Origin: Micromonospora endolithica
Lineage (GTDB): Bacteria; Actinomycetota; Actinomycetes; Mycobacteriales; Micromonosporaceae
Length of the DNA: 64,000 bases
Reading direction: 5' to 3'
Assembly: GCF_003626595.1 (NCBI RefSeq)
Contig: NZ_RBAK01000021.1
Coordinates: 1 to 64,000 of the forward strand
This document shows, piece by piece, positions 15,707 through 23,094 of the stretch. Under the pieces are notes generated by a model that worked only from the letters and a program-made list of their open reading frames with translations, did not search any database and was not told the origin of the DNA. Position numbers and translations under genes: made by a program. Positions within the stretch are counted from its first letter, which is position 1; each line of letters begins with the position of its first letter.

Positions 15707-15814
15707 GATCGTGCGTCGCCGGGAGCCAGGCGGCGGCTGTCGGGCTGCAGCCGCCTTTTGGATGTGACGTCCCCACCCCGCCCGGGCAGCGGGGGACCCT
15801 CGGTGAGGAAGACC

Positions 15815-17206
15815 ATGAAGACACGACTGACCGCCGTCGCGGCGGCGCTCCTCGCGCTGCTCGTCGGTGTGCTCGCGTTCGGGCAGCCCGCCCGGGCGGC
15901 GACCGGATTCTCGGTGGCCGACGGCAAGCTCTACGACGCCAACGGCAACGAGTTCATCATGCGTGGGGTCAACCACGCCCATACCTGGTACACCCAGCAG
16001 ACCAGTTCCTTCGCCAACATCAAGGCACTCGGCGCGAACACCGTGCGGGTGGTGCTCTCCAGCGGCGACCGCTGGACCCGCAACAGCAACGCCGACGTCG
16101 CCAACGTCATCTCGCTGTGCAAGGCCAACCGGCTGATCTGCGTCCTTGAGGTGCACGACACCACCGGGTACGGCGAGCAGAGCGGCGCGATCACCCTGGA
16201 CCGGGCGACCGACTACTGGGTGAGCCTCGCCGACGTCCTGGCCGGCCAGGAGAAGTACGTCATCGTCAACATCGGCAACGAGCCGTACGGCAACCAGGGC
16301 TACGGCACCTGGGCGACCGACACGTCCAACGCGATCAAGCGCCTGCGCGCCGCCGGCCTGGACCACACGATCATGGTGGACGCGCCGAACTGGGGTCAGG
16401 ACTGGTCGTTCACGATGCGCGACAACGCGTCCACCGTGTTCGCCGCCGACCCGGACCGCAACACGGTCTTCTCCATCCACATGTACGGCGTCTTCGACAC
16501 CGCCGCCGAGATCAGCGACTACCTGGGCCGGTTCCGCAGCGCCGGACTGCCCATCGTGGTCGGTGAGTTCGGCTTCGACCACTCCGACGGCAACCCGGAC
16601 GAGGACACGATCCTGTCCTACAGCCAGGCCAACGGCATCGGCTGGCTGGGCTGGTCGTGGAGCGGCAACGGCGGCGGCGTGGAATACCTGGACCTGGCCG
16701 TCAACTTCGATCCGGCCCGGCTGAGCACCTGGGGCCAGCGTCTCTTCAACGGCGCCAACGGCATCCGGCAGACCGCGCGGGAGGCGACGGTCTTCGGCGG
16801 CACCACCCCGCCGACCACGCCTCCGCCGACGACCCCGCCGCCCACCACGCCGCCGCCCACCACCCCGCCGCCGACCACGCCGCCGCCCACCACGCCTCCG
16901 CCGACCGCCGGCTGCACCGCCACCTACCGGGTGGTCAACTCCTGGTCCGGCGGCTTCCAGGGTGAGGTGACGGTGACCGCCGGCTCGTCGGCGATCACCG
17001 GCTGGACGACCCGCTGGACGTTCGCCAACGGCCAGACGGTCAGCCAGTCCTGGAACGCCACGGTGACCGGCTCCGGCGGCGCCTACACCGCCCGCAACGT
17101 CGACTACAACGGCCGCCTCGGCGCCGGAACCAGCACCAGCTTCGGCTTCATCGGCAGCTGGAACGGCACCAACTCCGCGCCCACGGTGAGCTGCACCGCG
17201 AGCTGA
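15815..17206 (+). CDS. secreted GH5 beta-mannanase-like enzyme with CBM2
   Basis: 463 aa. Signal peptide residues 1-29, ending QPARAA. GH5 catalytic domain about 30-327: RGVNHAHTWY, LEVHDTTGYGE, acid/base Glu156 in IGNEPYG, IHMYGVF, nucleophile Glu251 in VVGEFGFDHSD. The pattern fits GH5 subfamily 8 endo-beta-1,4-mannanases more closely than cellulases. A Thr/Pro linker of repeated TTPPP (about 330-365) leads to a CBM2 (about 367-463) with paired Cys and surface Trp residues, which binds crystalline cellulose or similar. It acts outside the cell on mannan in plant walls. Neighbouring alpha-galactosidase suits galactomannan use. Confidence 0.92.
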   Translation: MKTRLTAVAAALLALLVGVLAFGQPARAATGFSVADGKLYDANGNEFIMRGVNHAHTWYTQQTSSFANIKALGANTVRVVLSSGDRWTRNSNADVANVISLCKANRLICVLEVHDTTGYGEQSGAITLDRATDYWVSLADVLAGQEKYVIVNIGNEPYGNQGYGTWATDTSNAIKRLRAAGLDHTIMVDAPNWGQDWSFTMRDNASTVFAADPDRNTVFSIHMYGVFDTAAEISDYLGRFRSAGLPIVVGEFGFDHSDGNPDEDTILSYSQANGIGWLGWSWSGNGGGVEYLDLAVNFDPARLSTWGQRLFNGANGIRQTAREATVFGGTTPPTTPPPTTPPPTTPPPTTPPPTTPPPTTPPPTAGCTATYRVVNSWSGGFQGEVTVTAGSSAITGWTTRWTFANGQTVSQSWNATVTGSGGAYTARNVDYNGRLGAGTSTSFGFIGSWNGTNSAPTVSCTAS

Positions 17207-17222
17207 CGCCCGTCGTACCACC

Positions 17223-17252
17223 GGTGGCCGGGTCCGCGCGGACCCGGCCACC
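17223..17252. terminator. perfect 13-bp hairpin terminator after the mannanase gene
   Basis: Arms 17223-17235 and 17240-17252 with a GCGC loop, 17 bases past the stop at 17206. Confidence 0.88.
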
Positions 17253-17328
17253 GCTGCGTCGGTACGCCCGCCCGCCGGCCCGCGGTGGCCGTGGCCGGTC
17301 CACGAGCGCCGGGGAACACCACCCTCCC

Positions 17329-17409
17329 CGGCCCCTTTGCTCTGCCTCAACCCACGCGGCGGTACGGAGCGAAAAGCTGTGCGCCGAGTGAAGCAGAGCA
17401 AAGGGGCCG
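17329..17409. repeat. 17-bp inverted repeat between convergent genes
   Basis: Perfect arms 17329-17345 and 17393-17409 (core CCCCTTTGCTCTGC and complement) with a 47-nt spacer that adds a few more pairs next to the arms. It lies between the convergent mannanase and alpha-galactosidase ends, 80 bases from the stop at 17489. It could be the terminator of the minus-strand operon, or a dispersed palindromic element. Confidence 0.75.
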
Positions 17410-17488
17410 CGACACCCCCCTCGCCCCGGGCCGGACCCGCCCCGACGGCCCCCGACCGGTGGCGTCCCACCGGCCGGCGCACCGATTC

Positions 17489-19621
17489 TCAGTCGACCGC
17501 GTCGACCTCCAGCAGCAGGGTCTGCTCCGGGTGCAGGGCCGGCATCTGCAACCCCACGCTGGCCAGTACCGCGCCGCCCAGCGTGGTCCGGGAGCCCCAA
17601 CCCGGCTCGGTCACCTGCTGGACCGCGGGCTCCGGCACGCCCGCCGCCGGGCGGACCGCGTACCGGCGGCGCGGGTCCAGGCCGGGCAGCCGGACCGGCC
17701 CGGGGACCTGGGCCACCGAGGTGGCCAGCCGGGCCACCGCGTACACCGCCCGGGATCCGTCGTGGGCGACCACGCCGTGCGCCCAGACGGCCGGGTCCGG
17801 GTGGTCGACCCGGACCACCCGGCCGGAGTGCAGCAGCGGACGCAACCGCTTGTGCAGCGCGACCCAGGCGGCCAGTTCGCGGCGCTCGGCGGCGCCGATC
17901 GCGCCGATGTCCCACTCGATGCCGTGGTGGCCGAAGAGCGCGGTCGACGCCCGGAAGCCCAGGTCGTGCACCCGGTGGGTGGTGTGCGAGCGTTCCGGTC
18001 CGATGTGCGTGCCGACCAGCTCGGGCGGCAGCAGCAGCCCGGTCCAGCGCTGGATCGCCAGCCGCTCCAGGGCGTCGTTGCAGTCGCTGGCCCAGACCCG
18101 GTCGGTACGCCGCAGGATCTCCAGGTCCACCCGGCCACCGCCGGAGGCGCAGCTCTCGATCTCCACGCCCGGGTGGCGGACGCGCAGTTCGTCGAGCAGC
18201 CGGTAGACCGCCAGGGTCTGCTCGTGCACCCCGGGCCGGCCGTGGTGGCCCGCCTCGGTCAGGTCCCGGTTGTGGTCCCACTTGAGGTAGCCGATGCCCG
18301 GGTACTCGGTGAGCAGCGCGTCGAGCCGACCGAGCAGGTACGCGTAGGCGTCCGGGTGGGCGACGTCGAGGACCTGCTGGTGCCGCCACTGCGGCGGCAG
18401 CCGGCCGGGTACCGACAGCACCCAGTCGGGGTGGGCGCGGAACACGTCGGAGTCCGGGTTGACCATCTCCGGCTCGACCCAGAGCCCGAACTGGAGCCCG
18501 TGCCCGGTGACGTGGTCGATCAGCGGGTGCAGGCCGTCGGGCCAGACGTCGGTGTCGACGAACCAGTCACCCAGGCCGGCCCGGTCGTGCCGGCGGCCGG
18601 AGAACCAGCCGTCGTCGAGCACGAACCGCTCCACCCCGACCTCGGCCGCGTGGTCGGCCAGCGCCGCCAACCGGGCCGGGTCGTGGTCGAAGTAGACCGC
18701 CTCCCAGACGTTCAGGGTGACCGGCCGGGGCGTCGAAGGGTGGTGCGGCCGGGCCCGCAGGTGGGTGTGCAGCACGTGGCTGAGCCCGTCCAGGCCGGTG
18801 TCGGAGAACCCGGCGTAGAGCAGGGGAGTGGCGTACTCCCCGCCCGGCGCGAGCGCCACCTCGCCGGGAGCGAGCAACTCGCCGCCGCCCAGGGTGGAGT
18901 CTCCGGTCGGCCGCCGCTCGGCGAACGTCACGTGGTCGCCGCTCCACGCGGTGTGCACCGCCCACACCTCGCCGTGGCCGAAACCGAAGCCGGCGGTCCC
19001 GGCCACCAGCAGCAGGGTGGCGTCGTGCCCGGTCCGGCCGTGCCGGCCCTCCCGTACCCAGGTGCCCGTCGCGAAGGGGTGCCGCTGCGGGGACCGTTCC
19101 CGGCACCACCGGCCGGTCAGGTCGAGCAGCTCGGTGGCGACCGCCGGCACCGGCAGGACCGGGGTCAGCTCCCGCAGCGCGTACGGGCCGTCGCCGTCGT
19201 TGCGCAGCCGGTGGCGCAGCAGCAGCAGACCGGCCGGGTCCAGCTCGATCTCGACGGCCAGCGACAGCCGCGCGTCCGGGTCGCGGGCAAGGACGGTGAC
19301 CCGGGCCGATCTTCCCGCGGTGTCCTCGACGACCAGGTCGTCGAGCCTGAAGGCGGTGGACCAGGCGGTGCCGTCGCGGTGCCCGGACAGCGCCGGCCGG
19401 CCACTCCACCCGGCCCCGGCCTCGGGCAGCAGCGACAGCACGGTCGGCGCGTCGAAGCTGCTCGGCGCCACCGGCGGTACGGTGGCGTCGACCAGGGCGG
19501 GAAGGTCGTCGGCGGGCACCGGGCCGAGGTCGGCGCCCCAGTGCACGACGCGGGGGAGTCCCGCGCCGCGCGCGTCGAGCACCAGGCTGGTCCGCGCGCG
19601 GCGCAGGTGGACGATCGTCAT
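17489..19621 (-). CDS. alpha-galactosidase, GH36
   Basis: 710 aa, standard for family 36. An N-terminal beta-supersandwich (about 1-290) precedes the TIM barrel: NVWEAVYFDHD, FVLDDGWFSGRR, GLWVEPEMVNPDSD, nucleophile Asp449 in YLKWDHNRD, CASGGGRVD, acid/base Asp513 in ASDCND. A C-terminal beta domain follows. It removes alpha-1,6-galactose from raffinose-type sugars or galactomannan fragments. There is no signal peptide, so it is intracellular and acts on imported oligosaccharides. ATG at 19621 overlaps the permease stop (ATGA); it is the last gene of the ABC importer operon. Confidence 0.95.
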   Translation of the reverse strand: MTIVHLRRARTSLVLDARGAGLPRVVHWGADLGPVPADDLPALVDATVPPVAPSSFDAPTVLSLLPEAGAGWSGRPALSGHRDGTAWSTAFRLDDLVVEDTAGRSARVTVLARDPDARLSLAVEIELDPAGLLLLRHRLRNDGDGPYALRELTPVLPVPAVATELLDLTGRWCRERSPQRHPFATGTWVREGRHGRTGHDATLLLVAGTAGFGFGHGEVWAVHTAWSGDHVTFAERRPTGDSTLGGGELLAPGEVALAPGGEYATPLLYAGFSDTGLDGLSHVLHTHLRARPHHPSTPRPVTLNVWEAVYFDHDPARLAALADHAAEVGVERFVLDDGWFSGRRHDRAGLGDWFVDTDVWPDGLHPLIDHVTGHGLQFGLWVEPEMVNPDSDVFRAHPDWVLSVPGRLPPQWRHQQVLDVAHPDAYAYLLGRLDALLTEYPGIGYLKWDHNRDLTEAGHHGRPGVHEQTLAVYRLLDELRVRHPGVEIESCASGGGRVDLEILRRTDRVWASDCNDALERLAIQRWTGLLLPPELVGTHIGPERSHTTHRVHDLGFRASTALFGHHGIEWDIGAIGAAERRELAAWVALHKRLRPLLHSGRVVRVDHPDPAVWAHGVVAHDGSRAVYAVARLATSVAQVPGPVRLPGLDPRRRYAVRPAAGVPEPAVQQVTEPGWGSRTTLGGAVLASVGLQMPALHPEQTLLLEVDAVD

Positions 19622-20508
19622 CCCTTGGACGCTCCCAGGGTCAGGCCCCGGACGAACTGCTTCTGCAACAGGAAGAAGACCACCAGGGTGGGGATCGCGA
19701 CCAGCACGGAACCGGCCGAGACCAGGTTGTTGTCGGTGAAGAACTCGCCGCGCAGGTTGTTCAGCGAACTGGTGACCGGGAACTTGTCGCCGCTGCGCAT
19801 CAACACGGTGGCCCAGAAGAACTCGTTGTAGATCCAGGTCACCTCCAGCGTCGCCAGCGCCGCCAGGGCGGGCCGGCACAGTGGCATGGTCACCTGCCAG
19901 TACTGCCGCCAGATGCTCGCCCCGTCGACCATCGCCGCCTCGTACAGTTCGCGGGGCAGCGCCTTCATGTAGTTGCTGAGCACGAACACGCAGAAGCCGC
20001 ACTGGAAGGCGACGTTGACCAGGATCAGTCCCCAGTAGCTGTCGTAGAGCAGTTCCGAGTCGCTCATGAACGCCGGCAGCGGCACCTGGGTGAACAGCCG
20101 GAACAGCGGGATCAGCAGGGCCTGCTGGGGCAGCAGGTTCGCCGCGGTGAACAGGCCGAGCAGGACGATGTTGGTCTTCCAGCTGAACCGGGCGATGACG
20201 AAGGCCACCATCGAGGCGAGGAAGAGGGTCAGCAGCACCGCCGGCACGGTGATGTACGCCGAGTTGAGGAAGTGCTTGCCGAACTCGGCGGTCTGCCAGG
20301 CGGTGACGTAGTTGTCGAAGGTCCAGCCACCGAGCGAGACGTAGCCGTTGGCGGCGGTGTACTCGTACGACCGCAGCGAGGTGAGCACCGCCCACAGGAT
20401 CGGGAAGAGCCAGCCGACCGCCACCGCCGCCAGGAACAGGTGCAGCACCATCCGGGCCGGCCGCAGCGGGCGTCTCGCCGGGGTCGGCGTCTGCACGGCC
20501 GTGCTCAT
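19618..20508 (-). CDS. sugar ABC transporter permease, MalG type
   Basis: 296 aa with about six membrane helices. The EAA loop that docks the ATPase is YEAAMVDGASIWRQYWQVTM near residues 190-209. The family forms a heterodimer with a MalF-type subunit. It overlaps the MalF-type gene (ATGA at 20505-20508) and the alpha-galactosidase. No ATPase gene is in the cluster, so it probably uses a shared ATPase such as MsiK, as known in other actinobacteria. Likely substrate: alpha- or beta-galactosides. Confidence 0.94.
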   Translation of the reverse strand: MSTAVQTPTPARRPLRPARMVLHLFLAAVAVGWLFPILWAVLTSLRSYEYTAANGYVSLGGWTFDNYVTAWQTAEFGKHFLNSAYITVPAVLLTLFLASMVAFVIARFSWKTNIVLLGLFTAANLLPQQALLIPLFRLFTQVPLPAFMSDSELLYDSYWGLILVNVAFQCGFCVFVLSNYMKALPRELYEAAMVDGASIWRQYWQVTMPLCRPALAALATLEVTWIYNEFFWATVLMRSGDKFPVTSSLNNLRGEFFTDNNLVSAGSVLVAIPTLVVFFLLQKQFVRGLTLGASKG

Positions 20509-21461
20509 CGCTTGTCCTCCCTCATCACGGTGGCCAGGTAGACGGTGATGAACAGCAGCGAGACGGCCAGCATGATGGTGGCCAGCGCGGAGCCGAAGCC
20601 GATCCGGCTGGCCTCACCGACCACGTTGGAGGTGACCAGTGCGGAGAGCAGCTCCAGGCCGTTGCGGCCCTTGTTGATGACCCACACCAGGTCGAACGCG
20701 CGCAGTGACTCGATCACCGTCACCACCAGCACGATGATGTTGATCGGTCGCATCACCGGGAACACCACCCTGAAGAAGGTGCTGGTCTCCGACGCGCCGT
20801 CGACCGCCGCGGCCTCACGCAGTGACGGGTCGACGCCCTTCAGCCCGGCCAGGTAGAGCAGCATGATGTAGCCGACGTGCCGCCAGCCGGCCGCGAACAG
20901 CACGGCCCAGATGTTCACGTCCGGGTCGCCGTACCAGTCGACGCTGGTGCCGAGCACCGCGTTGAGCAGACCCTGGTCGCGGGAGTAGATCAGCTGCCAG
21001 ATGAAGCCGATCAGGGCCAGCGAGAGCACCACCGGCAGGTAGAGCGCGGTCTGGTAGAAGCGGGAGCCGCGGATCTCCTTGTCCAGCAGGACGGCCAGGA
21101 ACATGCCGATCGGTGTGGCCACCACGAAGAGCGCCGCCAGCCAGAGCAGGTTGTTCTGCACGGCCGGGACGAACGGTGGGTAGATGTTCACCACGTCGGC
21201 GTAGTTGCGGGCGCCGACCCACTCGATCTCGCTGACCGGACCGATGCCGTCCCAGTCGGTGCCGGAGAGCAGCACGGTGGCGGTGGCCGGCAACCAGACC
21301 AGGCCGACGACGAGCAGCAGCGGTACGAGCACCATCAGCGCGATGACCACGCGGTCGGTACGGGACAGGAGCCGTAGCCTCCGACCGCGACCACCGGTGG
21401 AGGTGGTCGCGGCCGGCGGCGGCACGGCGCGATCCGCTTGGATCAGGGGTAGGTCGGACAC
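20505..21461 (-). CDS. sugar ABC transporter permease, MalF type
   Basis: 318 aa. Polar N-terminus, then six predicted membrane helices beginning VVIALMVLVPLLLVVGLVWL. The EAA motif REAAAVDGASETSTFFRVVF lies near residues 215-234. It pairs with the MalG-type subunit encoded 4 bases into its end. Upstream is the solute-binding lipoprotein gene with a 25-base gap, so all four genes form one minus-strand operon. Confidence 0.94.
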   Translation of the reverse strand: MSDLPLIQADRAVPPPAATTSTGGRGRRLRLLSRTDRVVIALMVLVPLLLVVGLVWLPATATVLLSGTDWDGIGPVSEIEWVGARNYADVVNIYPPFVPAVQNNLLWLAALFVVATPIGMFLAVLLDKEIRGSRFYQTALYLPVVLSLALIGFIWQLIYSRDQGLLNAVLGTSVDWYGDPDVNIWAVLFAAGWRHVGYIMLLYLAGLKGVDPSLREAAAVDGASETSTFFRVVFPVMRPINIIVLVVTVIESLRAFDLVWVINKGRNGLELLSALVTSNVVGEASRIGFGSALATIMLAVSLLFITVYLATVMREDKR

Positions 21462-21486
21462 GGTGGTCCTCTCCCTCTCGCCGTCG

Positions 21487-22812
21487 TCAGTCGGTGAAGA
21501 TCGACTTCTTCTGGTTCTCGATGCTGTTGGTGAGCCCGTCGATGTCGGCCGGTTCCTTGATGAACTGCTGGAGCGCCGGGATGATCACCGTGGAGGCGAA
21601 GTCGGGGCGGGTGTCCCGGTCGAGGAACTGGGCGATCTCGGTGGCCGAGCCGACCAGTTCGGCGGCCTTCTTCTGCAGCGCGGTGTAGCCGCTGGTGTCG
21701 GCCTCGGTGTTGGCCACCAGCGTGCTCGGGTCGTTCTTGATCACGATGTCCGCGGCGGCCTTGTTGCCGACGTACTCCAGCAGTTTCTTGGCGTTGTCCT
21801 CCTCCTTCGGCCGGCGGGCCAGCATGTAGCCGTCGATCGGCGCGTCCAGGGCCTTGGCCCCGATCGCCGGGTCGATCTCGGGGAAGGTGAAGAAGTCCAG
21901 GTCGTCCTGCTCGTCGTTGTTGAACTGCTGGCCGACGAAGAGGCCGAGCAGGTACATGCCGCTCTTCTTCTGCTGCAGCGACTGGGCCGCCTCCTGCCAG
22001 GTGCGCCCGAGGGCGTCCGGCTGGTGCAGCGGCAGCAGGCCACGCCAGGTGTCGAAGACCTTCTTCACCTTGTCCGAGGTCCAGGACTCCTTGCCGGCCA
22101 TCAGGTCGATGTGGAACTGGTAGCCGTTGATGCGCAGGTTGAGGATGTCGAAGGTGCCCATCGCCGGCCAGCCGTCCTTGTCGGCGAAGGCGATCGGGGT
22201 CAGGCCGTCCTTCTTCATCTGCGCGGAGAGCGCGGTGAGCTGGTCGAGTGTGGTCGGCACCTGGTAGCCGTTCTGCTGCCAGACCGACTTGCGGTAGAAG
22301 ACCGCCCACGGGTAGTACGTCGACGGCACGAAGTACTGCTTGCCGTCGTCACCGGTGGAGGCCTTCTTGAAGGCGTCCGACTGGCCGGAGATCTTGCCCC
22401 AGACGTCGCTGAGGTCCCCGGCGAGGCCCCGGGCGGCGAAGAAGCGCATCCGGTAGCCGGCGAACCACATGAACACGTCGTCCGGCTTGCCCTGCAGGTA
22501 GTTGTTGATGTTCTCCTGGAACGTGTTGTGGTCGACCGTGTTGACCCCGACCTCGATCCCCGACGACGTCTTGAACCCGTCGACGACCTTGGCGATCACG
22601 TCCTTGGGCTTCGGGTCGGACTGGTTCGACCCCAGCGACACGGTGTTGCTTCCGGACCCGCCGGAGTCGGAGTCGCCGCAGCCGGCGAGCAGGCCGGTGC
22701 CGAGCAGGGCGCCGCCGGCGGCCCCGGTGAGCACCGAGCGGCGGCGCAGGCCGGCGACGGACGGGGGTACGAGCCGAGCCAGGTACTCGGCTTGGGTGCG
22801 GGGACGGGACAT
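21487..22812 (-). CDS. sugar ABC transporter solute-binding lipoprotein
   Basis: 441 aa extracytoplasmic solute-binding protein. The N-terminus has an RRR stretch (LRRRSVLTGAAGG), suggesting Tat export, followed by the lipobox LLAGC at about residues 45-49, so the mature protein is membrane-anchored by a lipidated Cys. A Ser/Gly linker leads to the binding domain. ATG at 22812 with AGGAGG 5 bases upstream is a clear start. First gene of the importer operon; promoter at 22947-22974 on the minus strand. Operon partners indicate galactoside oligosaccharides as ligand (inference). Confidence 0.93.
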   Translation of the reverse strand: MSRPRTQAEYLARLVPPSVAGLRRRSVLTGAAGGALLGTGLLAGCGDSDSGGSGSNTVSLGSNQSDPKPKDVIAKVVDGFKTSSGIEVGVNTVDHNTFQENINNYLQGKPDDVFMWFAGYRMRFFAARGLAGDLSDVWGKISGQSDAFKKASTGDDGKQYFVPSTYYPWAVFYRKSVWQQNGYQVPTTLDQLTALSAQMKKDGLTPIAFADKDGWPAMGTFDILNLRINGYQFHIDLMAGKESWTSDKVKKVFDTWRGLLPLHQPDALGRTWQEAAQSLQQKKSGMYLLGLFVGQQFNNDEQDDLDFFTFPEIDPAIGAKALDAPIDGYMLARRPKEEDNAKKLLEYVGNKAAADIVIKNDPSTLVANTEADTSGYTALQKKAAELVGSATEIAQFLDRDTRPDFASTVIIPALQQFIKEPADIDGLTNSIENQKKSIFTD

Positions 22813-22946
22813 GGTGCCTCCTGCGGATGAAGAGGTGCGCTGCGCCCGAGGGCCGTCAGGGGAGTGGCGGTGCCGGCCGTCCGTGATCACACATTCGGAT
22901 CCATCGGGAATCCACATTGGCAAACACGAACTGCCAGTGGCGCCTG

Positions 22947-22974
22947 AAACTACTCGTCCTCGGGGCGCTGTCAA
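22947..22974 (-). promoter_or_regulatory. sigma-A-type promoter of the galactoside ABC operon
   Basis: On the minus strand a perfect TTGACA (22969-22974), 16-bp spacer, then TAGTTT (22947-22952). Transcription would start near 22940, giving a leader of about 130 nt before the lipoprotein ATG. Two AATGTG copies and a TTCCCGAT element lie within that leader. Confidence 0.7.
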
Positions 22975-23028
22975 GAGGGTGGTGATGACCCGATAACCCC
23001 GTCGTGACAAGGATGTAATGAGGTAAAC

Positions 23029-23086
23029 GTTGGAAAGCGGGTGGATGTTGGAAACTGTTGACTTGACTTCCCGATCGGGGCACGCT
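23029..23086 (+). promoter_or_regulatory. GH42 promoter with GTTGGAAA direct repeats
   Basis: Two direct GTTGGAAA repeats (23029-23036, 23047-23054; 18 bp apart) end just before a TTGACT -35 (23058-23063); the -10 is CACGCT (23081-23086), 17-bp spacer. The start point falls at the ATG at 23095, i.e. leaderless. Direct repeats on one helical face suit the DeoR-family regulator encoded at 25138. Confidence 0.6.
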
Positions 23087-23094
23087 CTCCAGCC

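Noticed and set aside
15656..15814. Upstream extension of the mannanase frame
   Set aside because: Would put the signal peptide in the middle of the protein and runs through the promoter-like TACGCT box.
16618..16923. Antisense frame with Val/Gly repeats opposite the mannanase linker
   Set aside because: Simple complement of the Thr/Pro linker codons, not a gene.
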